From positions 6,923 through 70,922 of the forward strand of contig DATAWX010000201.1 in NCBI GenBank assembly GCA_036266995.1: 64,000 bases of DNA, given 5' to 3'. Both the position numbers and the translations under genes were made by a program. Positions 52,201 to 59,805 of the stretch are shown here, one piece after another. This DNA comes from GCA-003244245 sp036266995 (GTDB lineage Bacteria > Actinomycetota > Actinomycetes > Mycobacteriales > Pseudonocardiaceae). Below the pieces are notes generated by a model. The model ran no database searches. It was not told the DNA's origin and was given only the letters and a program-made list of their open reading frames with translations. Positions within the stretch are counted from its first letter, which is position 1; each line of letters begins with the position of its first letter.

Positions 52201-53081
52201 ACGCGGTGAAGTTCACCGATGAGGGCGGGGTATTGCTGCGGATTCGGCCGGCGTCCGCGGACGAGGTGGAGGGCGACGAGCTGCGCGCCGCGCCCGCCCG
52301 GGTGGCGTTCGAGGTGGAGGACACCGGTATCGGGATCCCGGCTGACAAGCTGACAGTGATCTTCGACGCGTTCCAACAGGCTGACGGTACGACCAGCCGG
52401 CGTTACGGCGGCACCGGCCTCGGGTTGTCGATCAGCCGCCAGCTGACTCAGCTCCTCGGTGGCGAGCTGGTGGTCCGCAGTGAACCCGGGGTGGGCAGCG
52501 TCTTCACCCTCTACCTGCCCGAGGTCGCCGAGCCATCGCCACCGGCGGTTCCCGACCGAACGACACAGGACATTCTCCCCGACAAGGGCGCCCCGCCGGA
52601 GCTGGTGTCAGCTGCCCGCTCGCTGCCGCAGCTGCACACCGCGCGCGATGAAGCGCCGCCGCGCTTCCACGGGGAGTCGATCCTGATCGTCGACGACGAT
52701 CTGCGCAACGTGTTCGCGTTGAGCAGCATGCTCGAGGCGCACGGCCTGCAGGTCTTCTTCGCCGACAACGGGGTGGCGGGGGTACGCGCGCTGGAGCGCC
52801 ACGAAGAGATCGCGCTGGTCCTGATGGACGTGATGATGCCCGAACTCGACGGCAACGCGACGATCGCCGCGATCCGTAACCTCAACCGATACGCTGACCT
52901 GCCCATCATCGCGGTGACCGCGAAAGCGATGAAGGAGGACCGAGCGAAGAGTCTGGCCTCTGGCGCCAACGACTATGTCACCAAGCCCGTGGACACCGAT
53001 CTGCTCCTGCGACTGATCCACACCCACCTCAACAGCCCCTCCGACGCTCTCGGACACACCCAAACCCCGATGCCTCGGTAG
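49206..53081 (+). CDS. Soluble poly-HAMP hybrid histidine kinase
   Basis: 1291 residues from GTG 49206 (AGGAGG six bases upstream). No membrane helix. Order: an N-terminal HAMP-like unit (about 20-155), five 92-residue HAMP repeats (158-617), GAF (about 640-800), a coiled coil (about 800-870), HisKA with FMANMSHELRTPLNSALVL (His near 877), HATPase (NLMSNAVKFTDEGG, EDTGIGIPADKL, GGTGLGLSISRQL), then a receiver (about 1158-1280; ILIVDDDLRNVFAL, LVLMDVMMPELDG, DYVTKPVD). This is the Nik1/group III architecture known from fungal osmosensing kinases and many actinobacteria. The phosphotransfer target is unknown. Divergent from the SpoIIE phosphatase, upstream of the STAS gene. Confidence 0.93.
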   Translation: MSAQPVSATQPSPSRPDPLDPAALERILQVLEDLRDGNFRRRLVVTDASLTGRIATVINQIAQRNQSLVGELVRVREAVGQDGRTGERLADEGDAGWALAAGAINGLIDDLTRPTTELARVLAAVSEGDLSSRVSDQLLRGDFARLGHTVNGLLDQLSLFAAEVTRVAREVGTEGRLGGQADVPGVAGTWRDLTESVNVMAGNLTAQVRDIAQVATAVARGDLSRKITVEVSGELLELKDTLNTMVDQLSAFAAEVTRVAREVGSEGRLGGQAQVPGVAGTWRDLTDSVNVMAGNLTGQVRSIAQVATAVARGDLSRKITVDARGEILELKNTLNTMVDQLSAFADEVTRVAHEVGSEGQLGGQATVRGVDGTWKALTDNVNGMAENLTSQVRSIAKVATAVAGGDLSKKITIEARGEVAALAETINRMVDTLGAFADEVTRVAREVGTEGTLGGQARVPNVAGTWKALTDNVNFMANNLTSQVRNIAQVTTAVASGDLSKKIDVDARGEILELKTTINTMVDRLSAFGSEVTRVAREVGTEGKLGGQAEVIGVSGTWERLTENVNRLAGNLTTQVRAIAAVATAVTAGDLTRQITVDASGEVAELKDNINRMIATLGETTRANQDQGWLKTNLAQLSGLMQGHRDLSTVASLVLSELAPLVSAQQGAFFLVRADGDGSAGPVVEFTAGYGIGNPAAIRRFALGESLVGQAALDKRTILVTEAPPDYAAISSGLGHAAPTNLLVLPLLFEDQALGVIELASVNEFTAVHRDLLEQLRETIGVNVNTILANSRTEALLAESQRLAQELTLGSQRLQAQQHELQKSNTELAEKAALLATQNRAIEIKNVEIELARQEIEERAAQLAAASRYKSDFMANMSHELRTPLNSALVLAKLLADNLDSNLTDKQVEFARTIHSAGSDLLQLINDILDLAKVEAGRMDPSLSDVAMTSVVNYVKTLCEPLAAEKALHFTVELDAALPETLHTDEQRLQQVLRNLMSNAVKFTDEGGVLLRIRPASADEVEGDELRAAPARVAFEVEDTGIGIPADKLTVIFDAFQQADGTTSRRYGGTGLGLSISRQLTQLLGGELVVRSEPGVGSVFTLYLPEVAEPSPPAVPDRTTQDILPDKGAPPELVSAARSLPQLHTARDEAPPRFHGESILIVDDDLRNVFALSSMLEAHGLQVFFADNGVAGVRALERHEEIALVLMDVMMPELDGNATIAAIRNLNRYADLPIIAVTAKAMKEDRAKSLASGANDYVTKPVDTDLLLRLIHTHLNSPSDALGHTQTPMPR
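49677..51056 (+). repeat. Five tandem 276-bp repeats encoding HAMP units
   Basis: Exactly five in-frame copies of 92 codons. Each begins EVTRVAREVG with small changes and ends NTMVDQL or NRMIATL. The GTW[RK].LT[ED][SN]VN segment recurs at a fixed offset. The pattern came from duplication and may vary in number between strains. Confidence 0.9.
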
Positions 53082-53217
53082 GTCCCGCTGTCGGTACCGG
53101 CATCGACCGGAGCCGACGAGAACCTGGTGCCGCCCACCGACTCGATGGCACCGGTCAGCAACCGTGCCCCCGGCCACGAGGTGCCCCTGGAGTGCCTTGC
53201 GCTCTATCGTGGCGAGT

Positions 53218-53577
53218 ATGAACAGCGCATATCCGGACATCGTTGGGGTACAGGTGGCCGAGCACGGTCCCGACGCACGTGTCGTCACTGTCACCGGTGA
53301 GGTGGACGCGCTGACCGCGCACCAACTGGCCACCATCCTGACCGCGCAACTCGACGGTGCCCGTCTCGTAGTGGTGAACCTTGACGGCGTGCAGTTCCTG
53401 GCATCCGCCGGACTGCGCGTGCTGTTCGAGGTGAACGAACTCGCCGCCCGGCAGGACCGCCAGCTGCTGTTGGTGTGCAACTCCCCGGCCGCCACCCGGA
53501 CACTGGAGACCGCCGGACTGTGGGAGCACTTCACCTTCGCATCCGACGTGCCGGACGCCCTGAACAGCTCAAGCTGA
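53218..53577 (+). CDS. STAS domain anti-sigma factor antagonist
   Basis: 119 residues, one STAS domain of the SpoIIAA/RsbV type: VVTVTGEVDALTAHQLATIL then VVVNLDGVQFLASAGLRVLF. The serine in LASAGLR is at the position phosphorylated by RsbW-type kinases. When unphosphorylated it binds the anti-sigma kinase and frees the sigma factor. The neighbours supply both other parts: SpoIIE (47553) and RsbA/RsbW-like HATPases (53605, 54769). The ATG has GGCGAG upstream. Confidence 0.9.
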   Translation: MNSAYPDIVGVQVAEHGPDARVVTVTGEVDALTAHQLATILTAQLDGARLVVVNLDGVQFLASAGLRVLFEVNELAARQDRQLLLVCNSPAATRTLETAGLWEHFTFASDVPDALNSSS

Positions 53578-53604
53578 CCGGCGGGCCGGCGGGCGTCGCC
53601 GACG

Positions 53605-54609
53605 TCACTGCAGGGTCAGGTGTAGCCGCACGGTCGTGCCGGCCGAGTCGCTATGCAGTTCGAGGAGATCGCTGAACTGTCGGGCCAGCCACAGCCCGTG
53701 TCCGTGAGCAGTGAAGCGGTCAGGAGGCAGGTGCCCGGCCAAGGGGTCGGGGAGCCCAGCACCGGTGTCGCTGACCTCGCACACGATCGTGTCAGGGCCG
53801 GTCCAGATCTGCAGCACGCCCGATCCACCACCATGCTCGACCGCGTTGGTCGCGACCTCATCGACCGCCTGTACGAAATGCCCGACGGATTGCGCGGCCG
53901 CCCCGGCCGCAGTGGCATGGGAGGTCACGAACGCGCGCAAGACAGCGAGCTGATCCAGCTGGCGAAACCTCAGCCACAGGGCCGGGGGCAGCAGCTCAGG
54001 CAGCGGGGACCGGTTGCATTCGGCGTTGAAGGCCACCGGGTCGGTGTAGCCCGGACTGGGTCGGGGCGCACCACCATTCTCAACCAGCTCGGGATGAGTC
54101 CGGGTCACGGTGGCCACCACATCGGGATCGACATCACCGGTGTCGTAGGTGCACATCAGTGCGGCGTCGCCCACCGCAAGTACCGCGTTGACCAGCGACT
54201 CGTGCCGACCCCACTCCCTTCGCTCCTGCGGGGTGCGGGCGGTCCACAACCGCTCTCCGATCATCCGCAGCCGGTGCCCGTCCAGGCTCGCCGCCTGCAC
54301 GGTGCGGTGCAGGGCCGCCAGCGCCCGCGCCGGATGCCCGTACCACTGGTCGTCATCACAGAACGCCACCCGCCGGGCATCCGCACCGAGCGCCGCCCGC
54401 AGCCAACCAATGTTACGGTCCGTGGTGGTGATGCGGATCGGGTCGCCGCACTCCAGGCCGTCCCGCACGAACGGAACCGTGCCGGCCAGGAACTCTTCCT
54501 CGGACCCGTAGAGCAAGGCCTGATGCGCCGATGACACGCCACGCTGGTTGGGGTCGACACTGCGCAACGCGCCGCTAGTCCCCACCGCACGCCCCTCTCG
54601 CTGAACCAC
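53605..54609 (-). CDS. MEDS-HATPase anti-sigma regulator (RsbA-like), copy 1
   Basis: 334 residues. MEDS domain (about 25-185): HQALLYGSEEEFLAGTVPFV, IRITTTDRNIGWLRAALGAD. A helical linker follows, then an RsbW-type HATPase (about 225-332): VGHFVQAVDEVATNAVEHGG (N-box), CEVSDTGAGLPDPLAGHLPP (G1), GHGLWLARQFSDLLELHSDS (G2). It should phosphorylate or bind STAS antagonists under control of the MEDS sensor. The following gene 54769-55740 is a close paralogue. Convergent with the STAS gene. Confidence 0.9.
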   Translation of the reverse strand: MVQREGRAVGTSGALRSVDPNQRGVSSAHQALLYGSEEEFLAGTVPFVRDGLECGDPIRITTTDRNIGWLRAALGADARRVAFCDDDQWYGHPARALAALHRTVQAASLDGHRLRMIGERLWTARTPQERREWGRHESLVNAVLAVGDAALMCTYDTGDVDPDVVATVTRTHPELVENGGAPRPSPGYTDPVAFNAECNRSPLPELLPPALWLRFRQLDQLAVLRAFVTSHATAAGAAAQSVGHFVQAVDEVATNAVEHGGGSGVLQIWTGPDTIVCEVSDTGAGLPDPLAGHLPPDRFTAHGHGLWLARQFSDLLELHSDSAGTTVRLHLTLQ

Positions 54610-54768
54610 CGAAACTTATCTCCTCCTCTCCACGTATCAAACCTCTACCACACACTTCGCGTCCTAAACGTGTACCAACTCATGCGCGCTACGCGTCGCC
54701 CTGAGGTGTGACATGACTCGACCTACAGCTCCACGGGCACGCTCCGAAGCGGCCTGGCCGCGAGCATG

Positions 54769-55740
54769 TCAGGGCAGGGCCAGGTGCAGCCGGACCGTGG
54801 TGCCCGCCGAATCGCTGCGCACTTCGACGAGATCGCAGAACTGGCGAGCCAACCACAGCCCGCAGAGGCCCGTCCGGCCGGGAGGAGGGGGCAGGTGCCC
54901 AGCCAACGGGTCTTCCAATCCCGCACCGGAGTCGCGGACCTCACACGACATCGTCTGCGGGCCGGTCCAGACCCGCAGCACGCCTGATCCACCGCCGTGC
55001 TCGATCGCATTGGTCGCGATCTCGTCGACCGCCTGCACGAACTGCTCAACGGACTGCGGGGGCGCGCCGGCCCAGGTGGCATAGGAGGTCATGAATACGC
55101 GCAGGCCAGCCAGCTGATCCAGTCGTTCGAATGCCAGCCGCAGGGCCGAGGAGGGCGGCTCAGGCAAGGGCGACCTGTCGCATTCAGCATTGAACAGCGT
55201 GGGATCGCTGTAGCTCGGGCTCGGCCGGGCGCCGCCGTCAACGACAAGCTCGGGATGGGTCCGAGCCACTTGGGCCACTACCTCCTGACCCACCATCCGA
55301 GTGTCATAGGTGCACACGAACGACGCATTAGCCGACGCGAGCGCGACGTTGACAACCGACTCGCACCGAGCCCACTCTCTGCACTCCTGCCCGGTGCGCG
55401 CCGTCCACAACGGCTCTCCGATCATTCGCAGCCGCTGCCCGCCCGCGTCCACCCGCACCGCCCGGTGCAGGGCCGCCAGCGCCCGCGCCGGATGCCGGTA
55501 CCACTGACTGCAATCGTGGAACACCACCCGAGAGGCATCGGCGCCCAACGCCTTCCGCAGCCAACCGGCGTTACGTCCGGTAGTCACAATCCAGATCGGG
55601 TCACCGCGCTCCAGACCATCCAGAACGAACGGGACAGTGCCCGAGAGGAACCCCTCTTTCGACCCGTATAGCAATCCCTGGTGGGTCAACGCTTTGCGGT
55701 CCCTAGTTCCGCGGAACTTCGGTAGCGACCCGGTGATCAT
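54769..55740 (-). CDS. MEDS-HATPase anti-sigma regulator (RsbA-like), copy 2
   Basis: 323 residues, same plan as the neighbour: HQGLLYGSKEGFLSGTVPFV, WIVTTGRNAGWLRKALGADA, VEQFVQAVDEIATNAIEHGG, CEVRDSGAGLEDPLAGHLPP, GLWLARQFCDLVEVRSDSAG. The two genes arose by tandem duplication and differ mainly in the MEDS half and linker, which suggests that they sense different signals. The ATG overlaps the stop of the small upstream frame (TGATG). 159 bases separate it from copy 1. Confidence 0.9.
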   Translation of the reverse strand: MITGSLPKFRGTRDRKALTHQGLLYGSKEGFLSGTVPFVLDGLERGDPIWIVTTGRNAGWLRKALGADASRVVFHDCSQWYRHPARALAALHRAVRVDAGGQRLRMIGEPLWTARTGQECREWARCESVVNVALASANASFVCTYDTRMVGQEVVAQVARTHPELVVDGGARPSPSYSDPTLFNAECDRSPLPEPPSSALRLAFERLDQLAGLRVFMTSYATWAGAPPQSVEQFVQAVDEIATNAIEHGGGSGVLRVWTGPQTMSCEVRDSGAGLEDPLAGHLPPPPGRTGLCGLWLARQFCDLVEVRSDSAGTTVRLHLALP

Positions 55741-55955
55741 CAGGCGGTGTTCTTCCGTTCGTCCGATTCGTGATCAATGATCCGGCTCCCAGCAGACCCC
55801 AGTCGTGGGTGGCGGGGCCTCGGCTGGTGGTGGTGAACCCAGCGAAGGTTCGGGCGGAAGGCCTCAGGATTTTCGGCGTAGGTACGGGCTGCGCCGGGGT
55901 AGGGCGCCCAGGTGATCGGCCGTTCTGACGCGAGTCCCGGACGCGTGACGGTCAT
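55740..55955 (-). CDS. Possible small protein upstream of the RsbA-like gene
   Basis: 71 codons (TVTRPGLASERPITWAPYPG, AFRPNLRWVHHHQPRPRHPR), with a TGA that overlaps the RsbA-like ATG. The overlap favours translation, but composition is basic and proline-rich, and no ribosome-binding site or family was seen. Confidence 0.3.
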   Translation of the reverse strand: MTVTRPGLASERPITWAPYPGAARTYAENPEAFRPNLRWVHHHQPRPRHPRLGSAGSRIIDHESDERKNTA

Positions 55956-56097
55956 GGCAGTCCAACCAAGCGTGCGCTCGAACTATACAGCTCAGCGGTC
56001 GTGGCGGCACCGGCGCCATTCGGGTCTCCCTTCGCCGAACTGACTCCTCGACACCCCCGGCCACAGGCCTGAGGCTACATCCACCCGCCGGCCTGGG

Positions 56098-56290
56098 TCA
56101 GGTGCCCGTTGCGTACCGGCCGGCCGACTTGCTGGCGCAACCTGCCGAGACCGACCCACAGCATCGCGAGTTCGAGGCTTTGGAGCGGGTGGGAGCGGGA
56201 GATCGCCTGGGCGCAGGCCCGCAACCGCGAGCTGGGCACGTTCGACTGGCAGGCGCATGAGTCGGCGGTGGCTGAGGTGGGTCTGATGTA
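56098..56290 (+). pseudogene. Possible gene remnant with a frameshift
   Basis: Two frames join into a plausible protein if one base is removed near 56190: ADLLAQPAETDPQHREFEAL then REIAWAQARNRELGTFDWQA and a stop. No start codon or family was found. It lies in an otherwise empty 430-base stretch (55956-56384) in which nothing else was seen. Confidence 0.25.
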
Positions 56291-56384
56291 GAAGCACGCA
56301 CGACTTGCCGCAGTAACCATCGCAACCGCCCGACCTCGGCAGTACGGGCAGGTCTTCCGCTCAGCCCGGCGACCGGTCGGAGTT

Positions 56385-56588
56385 CTAGGGTGGCGAAGCC
56401 GTACCGGTGATCGCGTCGGCGCATTTCTGGCATCGTTTCCCGCACGATTTGTCGCGCAACGGGGTGACGATCATCAGCCAATGACCGCACCGGGCCTGGA
56501 GTGCGCCACCGGGGTAGTCTTGGTGGTCGCCAACTGCGTGGTCGTGCCAATCCGACACCGACAGTCCCCACTTAATGCTGGTGCTCAT
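56385..56588 (-). CDS. Small cysteine-rich protein, last gene of the split operon
   Basis: 67 residues. It contains ALQARCGHWLMIVTPLRDKS followed by CGKRCQKCADAITG: a CxH...C..C..C pattern typical of a small zinc-binding fold. The ATG overlaps the stop of the 3' exon of the intron-split gene (ATGA), so it is the downstream partner of that gene. With the intron in place, its expression depends on read-through of a 2.4-kb element. Function unknown. Confidence 0.6.
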   Translation of the reverse strand: MSTSIKWGLSVSDWHDHAVGDHQDYPGGALQARCGHWLMIVTPLRDKSCGKRCQKCADAITGTASPP

Positions 56589-56660
56589 CCCAACCATTCC
56601 CCCAGCACATCGAACAGGGCAGTAGCGGCGGTCTCGTCGAAGATGAGCACGCATCCGTTC
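56585..56660 (-). CDS. 3' exon of the intron-split small gene
   Basis: 76 bases encoding LNGCVLIFDETAATALFDVL then GEWLG and a TGA, in phase with the 5' exon at 59091-59260 (170 + 76 = 246 bases, 82 codons with stop). It matches CCVLRLDEQAATALLDILAE and WLG of the intact gene at 10243. The exact 3' splice point is set by the AY end of the intron and by that alignment. Confidence 0.72.
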
Positions 56661-56724
56661 ATACTGGGTAGGCCGCGCGGCGAGGTTCCTGGTGTTCAGG
56701 TCCTTTTCCGCGCGGCCCCCCGCC

Positions 56725-56758
56725 GAACCGGACGGGCTCGTTTCCGAGCATCCGGCTC
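56725..56758 (-). ncRNA. Group II intron domain V
   Basis: 34 bases on the minus strand starting GAGCCGGATG and ending GTCCGGTTC, with a CTCG-GAAA-CGAG tip. It has the AGC triad near its 5' end, the GNRA tetraloop and the overall length of the catalytic domain V. It lies 10 bases after the RT stop codon. Confidence 0.85.
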
Positions 56759-56767
56759 TCCAGTGAC

Positions 56768-58561
56768 TTATGCCGTGAGTTGTGTGGTGGGTGTGCGGTT
56801 GTGGATGAGGTCGTGGCAGGGTTGGCAGACCACCAGGGTCTTACGCCGCATTCCTGTCATTCGCTGTATCCACGTGGGTGTGGTCGGTCCAGGGTGGTTG
56901 AGATCGGTCAGCTTGCGGACTTGGTGGACTCCCACCGTGTCTGTGCGCTGGCAGAGCTCGCACCGGCCTTTGCAGAGCCGTTTGACCAGCTCTTTGCGCG
57001 GGTAGGTGATCTGGGCCGGGGCGCGGTCGGTGAGGACCGCGCCTTTTCGCCGTGTGAGTGGGATTCCGCCGAACCGTGCGACCAGTGGCTGCTTGCCGTC
57101 GCGTTCGACGCGGGCTTCGAAGCAGGTGCGCACCCCGTGTGGCGTGGAGATTTTGGCCCGGTAGCGGGCCGCCATCTTCGTCACCGAGGAGTCGTGTTTC
57201 GCCGCCAGCGTCTTGAGCATCGATGTCTCCGCGACCCAGCACAGCCGGTCGAGTCGGTACACATCGGTGGCGAGCAGGTAGTACTGGACGATGCCCCGGT
57301 ATTGGGCCCCGTAGATCCCGACGATGTCATGGTCATCGAGGTTGATCAGGGTCGTCCTGCGTTCGGGTTTGCCGCGCCGCAGGTAGGGGGCACATTTCGC
57401 TTTGATCACACCGGTGGGCACACCCAGCTTGATGATCCCGTTGGCGGAACGCTGTTTGCGGCGCCCGCCGGTGGTCATCTTGCTGTCGCAGTGCTGCACC
57501 GTGATCTCATAGCCGAGGTATCTCGCCGCTTGTGTGCGGGCGTGGGTGATCAGGGTCTTCTTGGCGGACAGTTCCAACTTGAGATCATCACGCAGGAATG
57601 TCGCCAGCCGTTGCTTGATCGCCTCGGCCTCGGCCTTGGGCCCGGTGAAACCCAGAAGGTGATCGTCGGCGTAGCGGGAGTAGCGCAGCCGCCGGTAACC
57701 GGGATCGCGGGGATCTTGGCTGGGCATGCTGCGCATCCGTTGGCCCAGTGCCCGGGCGCTGGCCCGGTCCCCGCGCCGGCGGGCTGCCGCCTTGTCGTTG
57801 TTGACCTTCACATAGGCCGGGTTGGCGGCCCGGCCCGCTCCCCGGGTGTAGTCCGGGATGAGCACTGTCTCGACGAACTCGTCCAGCTTGTGCAGGTAGA
57901 TGTTGGACAGCAGCGGGGAGACCACCCCGCCCTGGGGAGCCCCCGACAGCGTGGCGCCCCAGGTCCAGTCCTCCAGGTATCCGGCTTCGAGCATGGTGCG
58001 TACCAGCCGCAGGAACCGGTTGTCGTGGATGCTCTCCGACAGGATCTTGATCATTGTGTCGTGATCAAGGCTGCCGAAGCAGTCGGAGATGTCACCCTCG
58101 ATGAACCAGGTCGTCCCGGTCCATAGGTCTGCCACCTCGCGCAGCGCGGTGTGGCAGCCACGGCGGGGACGGAACCCGTGGGAGTGGCGGGAAAACTGTG
58201 GTTCGTAGTAGGCCTCCAGCAGCAGGCGCACCACCTCGCCGACCAGTTTGTCCGACCACGTTGGCAGTCCCAGCGGACGCAGCTTCCCGTTGCGTTTCGG
58301 GATGTAGATCCGCCGGACCGGAGCGAATCGATAGCGCTCGTGGCGCATCGCATCAATGATGCGTTCGATTTTGCCCAGTGACATGCCGTCCGCGGTTTCC
58401 TCAGTGACCCCGGGTGTCATCGCTCCTTGGTTGGAGTAGATGCGCCCGTAGGCCAGCAGATACAACTGCGGGTTGAACAGTTGTCGATACAGTTCCTCGC
58501 ACGGCAGGCCACGCCTACCGCGTTCACGGAGGACACCCAGCACCGCTTCGGCGTTCTGCAT
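56768..58561 (-). CDS. ltrA: Group II intron reverse transcriptase/maturase with HNH nuclease
   Basis: 597 residues. RT domain (about 60-420): RRIYIPKRNGKLRPLGLPTW, FIEGDISDCFGSLDHDTMIK, SGAPQGGVVSPLLSNIYLH and the active site RYSRYADDHLLGF. Maturase (X) domain about 430-525. The C-terminal HNH/zinc module CKGRCELCQRTDTVGVHQVR, VVCQPCHDLIHNRTPTTQ is intact, so second-strand cleavage and retrohoming are possible. It splices the intron RNA and copies it into DNA. No disruption was seen, so the element looks mobile. Confidence 0.93.
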   Translation of the reverse strand: MQNAEAVLGVLRERGRRGLPCEELYRQLFNPQLYLLAYGRIYSNQGAMTPGVTEETADGMSLGKIERIIDAMRHERYRFAPVRRIYIPKRNGKLRPLGLPTWSDKLVGEVVRLLLEAYYEPQFSRHSHGFRPRRGCHTALREVADLWTGTTWFIEGDISDCFGSLDHDTMIKILSESIHDNRFLRLVRTMLEAGYLEDWTWGATLSGAPQGGVVSPLLSNIYLHKLDEFVETVLIPDYTRGAGRAANPAYVKVNNDKAAARRRGDRASARALGQRMRSMPSQDPRDPGYRRLRYSRYADDHLLGFTGPKAEAEAIKQRLATFLRDDLKLELSAKKTLITHARTQAARYLGYEITVQHCDSKMTTGGRRKQRSANGIIKLGVPTGVIKAKCAPYLRRGKPERRTTLINLDDHDIVGIYGAQYRGIVQYYLLATDVYRLDRLCWVAETSMLKTLAAKHDSSVTKMAARYRAKISTPHGVRTCFEARVERDGKQPLVARFGGIPLTRRKGAVLTDRAPAQITYPRKELVKRLCKGRCELCQRTDTVGVHQVRKLTDLNHPGPTTPTWIQRMTGMRRKTLVVCQPCHDLIHNRTPTTQLTA

Positions 58562-59090
58562 TTCGCATACCTCCTGGTCGTTGGTGTCCGGTCACCTGTG
58601 CCCCTTCGCCCTGCAGACGGCTTTCCCGTCCCCCCTGGCAGGTCGTGACTCCTGCGACTACTACGGGCACTGTGTCGCCTTAGGGCTCGCGCCCCGTAGG
58701 CGATCCCACGTTCGTCTCTGCCATACGTTGTCAGCGTGACTTAGGCGCCCCACTCATCTCCTTAAATGCTCTCACTGAGCATCGCTGCGCGTCCTGGAGG
58801 TTGCAGCGGCACACGTCAAATACCGCCACAGGACCGGCACCGGTTTCAGGCATCTTTCCGGCGGGTGAATCCTCGCACCTTCTGGAGATTAGGATTTAGG
58901 CAATTCAGCTTTCGCCGTATCACGCGGGTCCCCCAGCACCTCGCCCCGTACGCCTGGGCACGACCGCTGGTTTCCTGGCATGCTATTGTCCCCATCGCCC
59001 TTTCAGGTCCGGGTTAGCCATCAGACCCAGAGATACTCCTCCAAATCCCTCCCTACTTGATAGGGGATACAGCAGAGCGCCTCGTGGCGC

Positions 59091-59260
59091 AGGACGTGCG
59101 GGTTGAGTTCAATGTCACCGTCTTTTTTGGTGACCACCAACGGAACAAAGCCACGCGCCCCGCCGTGCACCACGCAGGTGACGTCGATAACGCGCCGATT
59201 CGGGTCGCGCTTGCCGCGCGGGGCCGGGTCACCGGTTCCGGGCTGGTCGGCATTGTTCAT
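59091..59260 (-). CDS. 5' exon of the intron-split small gene
   Basis: 170 bases starting at ATG 59260, encoding NRRVIDVTCVVHGGARGFVP, LVVTKKDGDIELNPHV. The ATG overlaps the stop of the gene upstream (TGATG). Without splicing, translation runs into the intron and ends at 59021 after 80 residues. With splicing, the product matches the paralogue at 10243-10470 across its whole conserved part. Confidence 0.72.
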
Positions 59261-59508
59261 CAGCGGGACCCCGACCGCTGCGCAGGGATCGGTGAGCACA
59301 ACCGGCAGTGCCGGGCCTCGGGAGTAACCAACGCAGCGGGCACCACTTCCGTCCCACAAAGGGTGGCGTATGTGCCCCGTGGTAGCCCGTTAGCGGCCGC
59401 GTCGACCGTGACCCGGTGCGCGGTGCCGGTGGTGTCGACCAGCTCCACGGTGGCGATCGTGCGGCGCTGCGGTGTGCGGTTGCCTTGCTGCTTGCTGTGC
59501 CGGCCCAT
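59260..59508 (-). CDS. Small zinc-ribbon-like protein
   Basis: 82 residues. IATVELVDTTGTAHRVTV is followed by TYATLCGTEVVPAALVTPEA then RHCRLC: the TLCG...CxxC layout also seen in the protein at 20935-21693. Basic N terminus (GRHSKQQGNRTPQRR). The ATG overlaps the upstream stop (TGATG) and its own stop overlaps the next ATG (TGATG), so it is the centre of a chain of coupled small genes. Function unknown. Confidence 0.65.
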   Translation of the reverse strand: MGRHSKQQGNRTPQRRTIATVELVDTTGTAHRVTVDAAANGLPRGTYATLCGTEVVPAALVTPEARHCRLCSPIPAQRSGSR

Positions 59509-59795
59509 CACAGATCCCCTCCGGGCAACGTCAGATCGGCGGGCGGGTCACCGGAGTAAGCGCGGCGGCAGGTCGCGCCGAATCGCGGTAAGCCGAGTGT
59601 TCCCCACCGGGGTTCCGGGTCCCACTCACGTAGCCGCGCGAGGACACGCGCCAACGCCACCGGATCGGTCGCCCAGTCGTTCGGCAGCGCGCCTACGTCA
59701 GTCACCAGTGCCAACCGCTTCCTAGCTCTAGGCGCCGCCCGACCCGAAGAGGCGCGAGCCGGGCGGCTAACGCCAGCCCTGCGCTGACGTCTCAT
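59508..59795 (-). CDS. Small basic protein, first gene of the coupled small-gene operon
   Basis: About 95 residues. The C-terminal part RLALVTDVGALPNDWATDPV, ARVLARLREWDPEPRWGTLG, FGATCRRAYSGDPPADLTLP looks folded; the N terminus is arginine-rich. The start is uncertain: ATG 59795 has no clear ribosome-binding site, and an internal TTG with AGGAAG just upstream would give about 65 residues. The stop overlaps the next start. The 13-bp inverted repeat at 59806-59852 is right upstream. Confidence 0.55.
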   Translation of the reverse strand: MRRQRRAGVSRPARASSGRAAPRARKRLALVTDVGALPNDWATDPVALARVLARLREWDPEPRWGTLGLPRFGATCRRAYSGDPPADLTLPGGDL

Positions 59796-59805
59796 GGAGA
59801 CTAAA

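Larger units (their letters stand above)
56661..59090 (-). mobile_element. Complete group II intron inside a coding gene
   Basis: Runs on the minus strand from 59090 (5' end, GCGCCACGAG) to 56661 (3' end, CAGTAT). It contains about 530 bases of 5' ribozyme domains, the RT-maturase-HNH ORF (56768-58561), a textbook 34-base domain V (56725-56758) and a domain VI hairpin with a CCTACCC strand carrying the likely branch A. Boundaries were set from the exon alignment to the intact paralogue and from the 3' AY rule. The 5' end differs from the usual GUGYG, so it may be off by a few bases. The target is a coding gene, not a terminator, which argues against class C. Confidence 0.8.

Noticed and set aside
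59021..59090. Tail of the 5' exon frame (CCIPYQVGRDLEEYLWV-like end) as part of a real protein
   Set aside because: The tail is intron sequence. The paralogue at 10243 and the 3' exon at 56585 show that the true protein continues differently.
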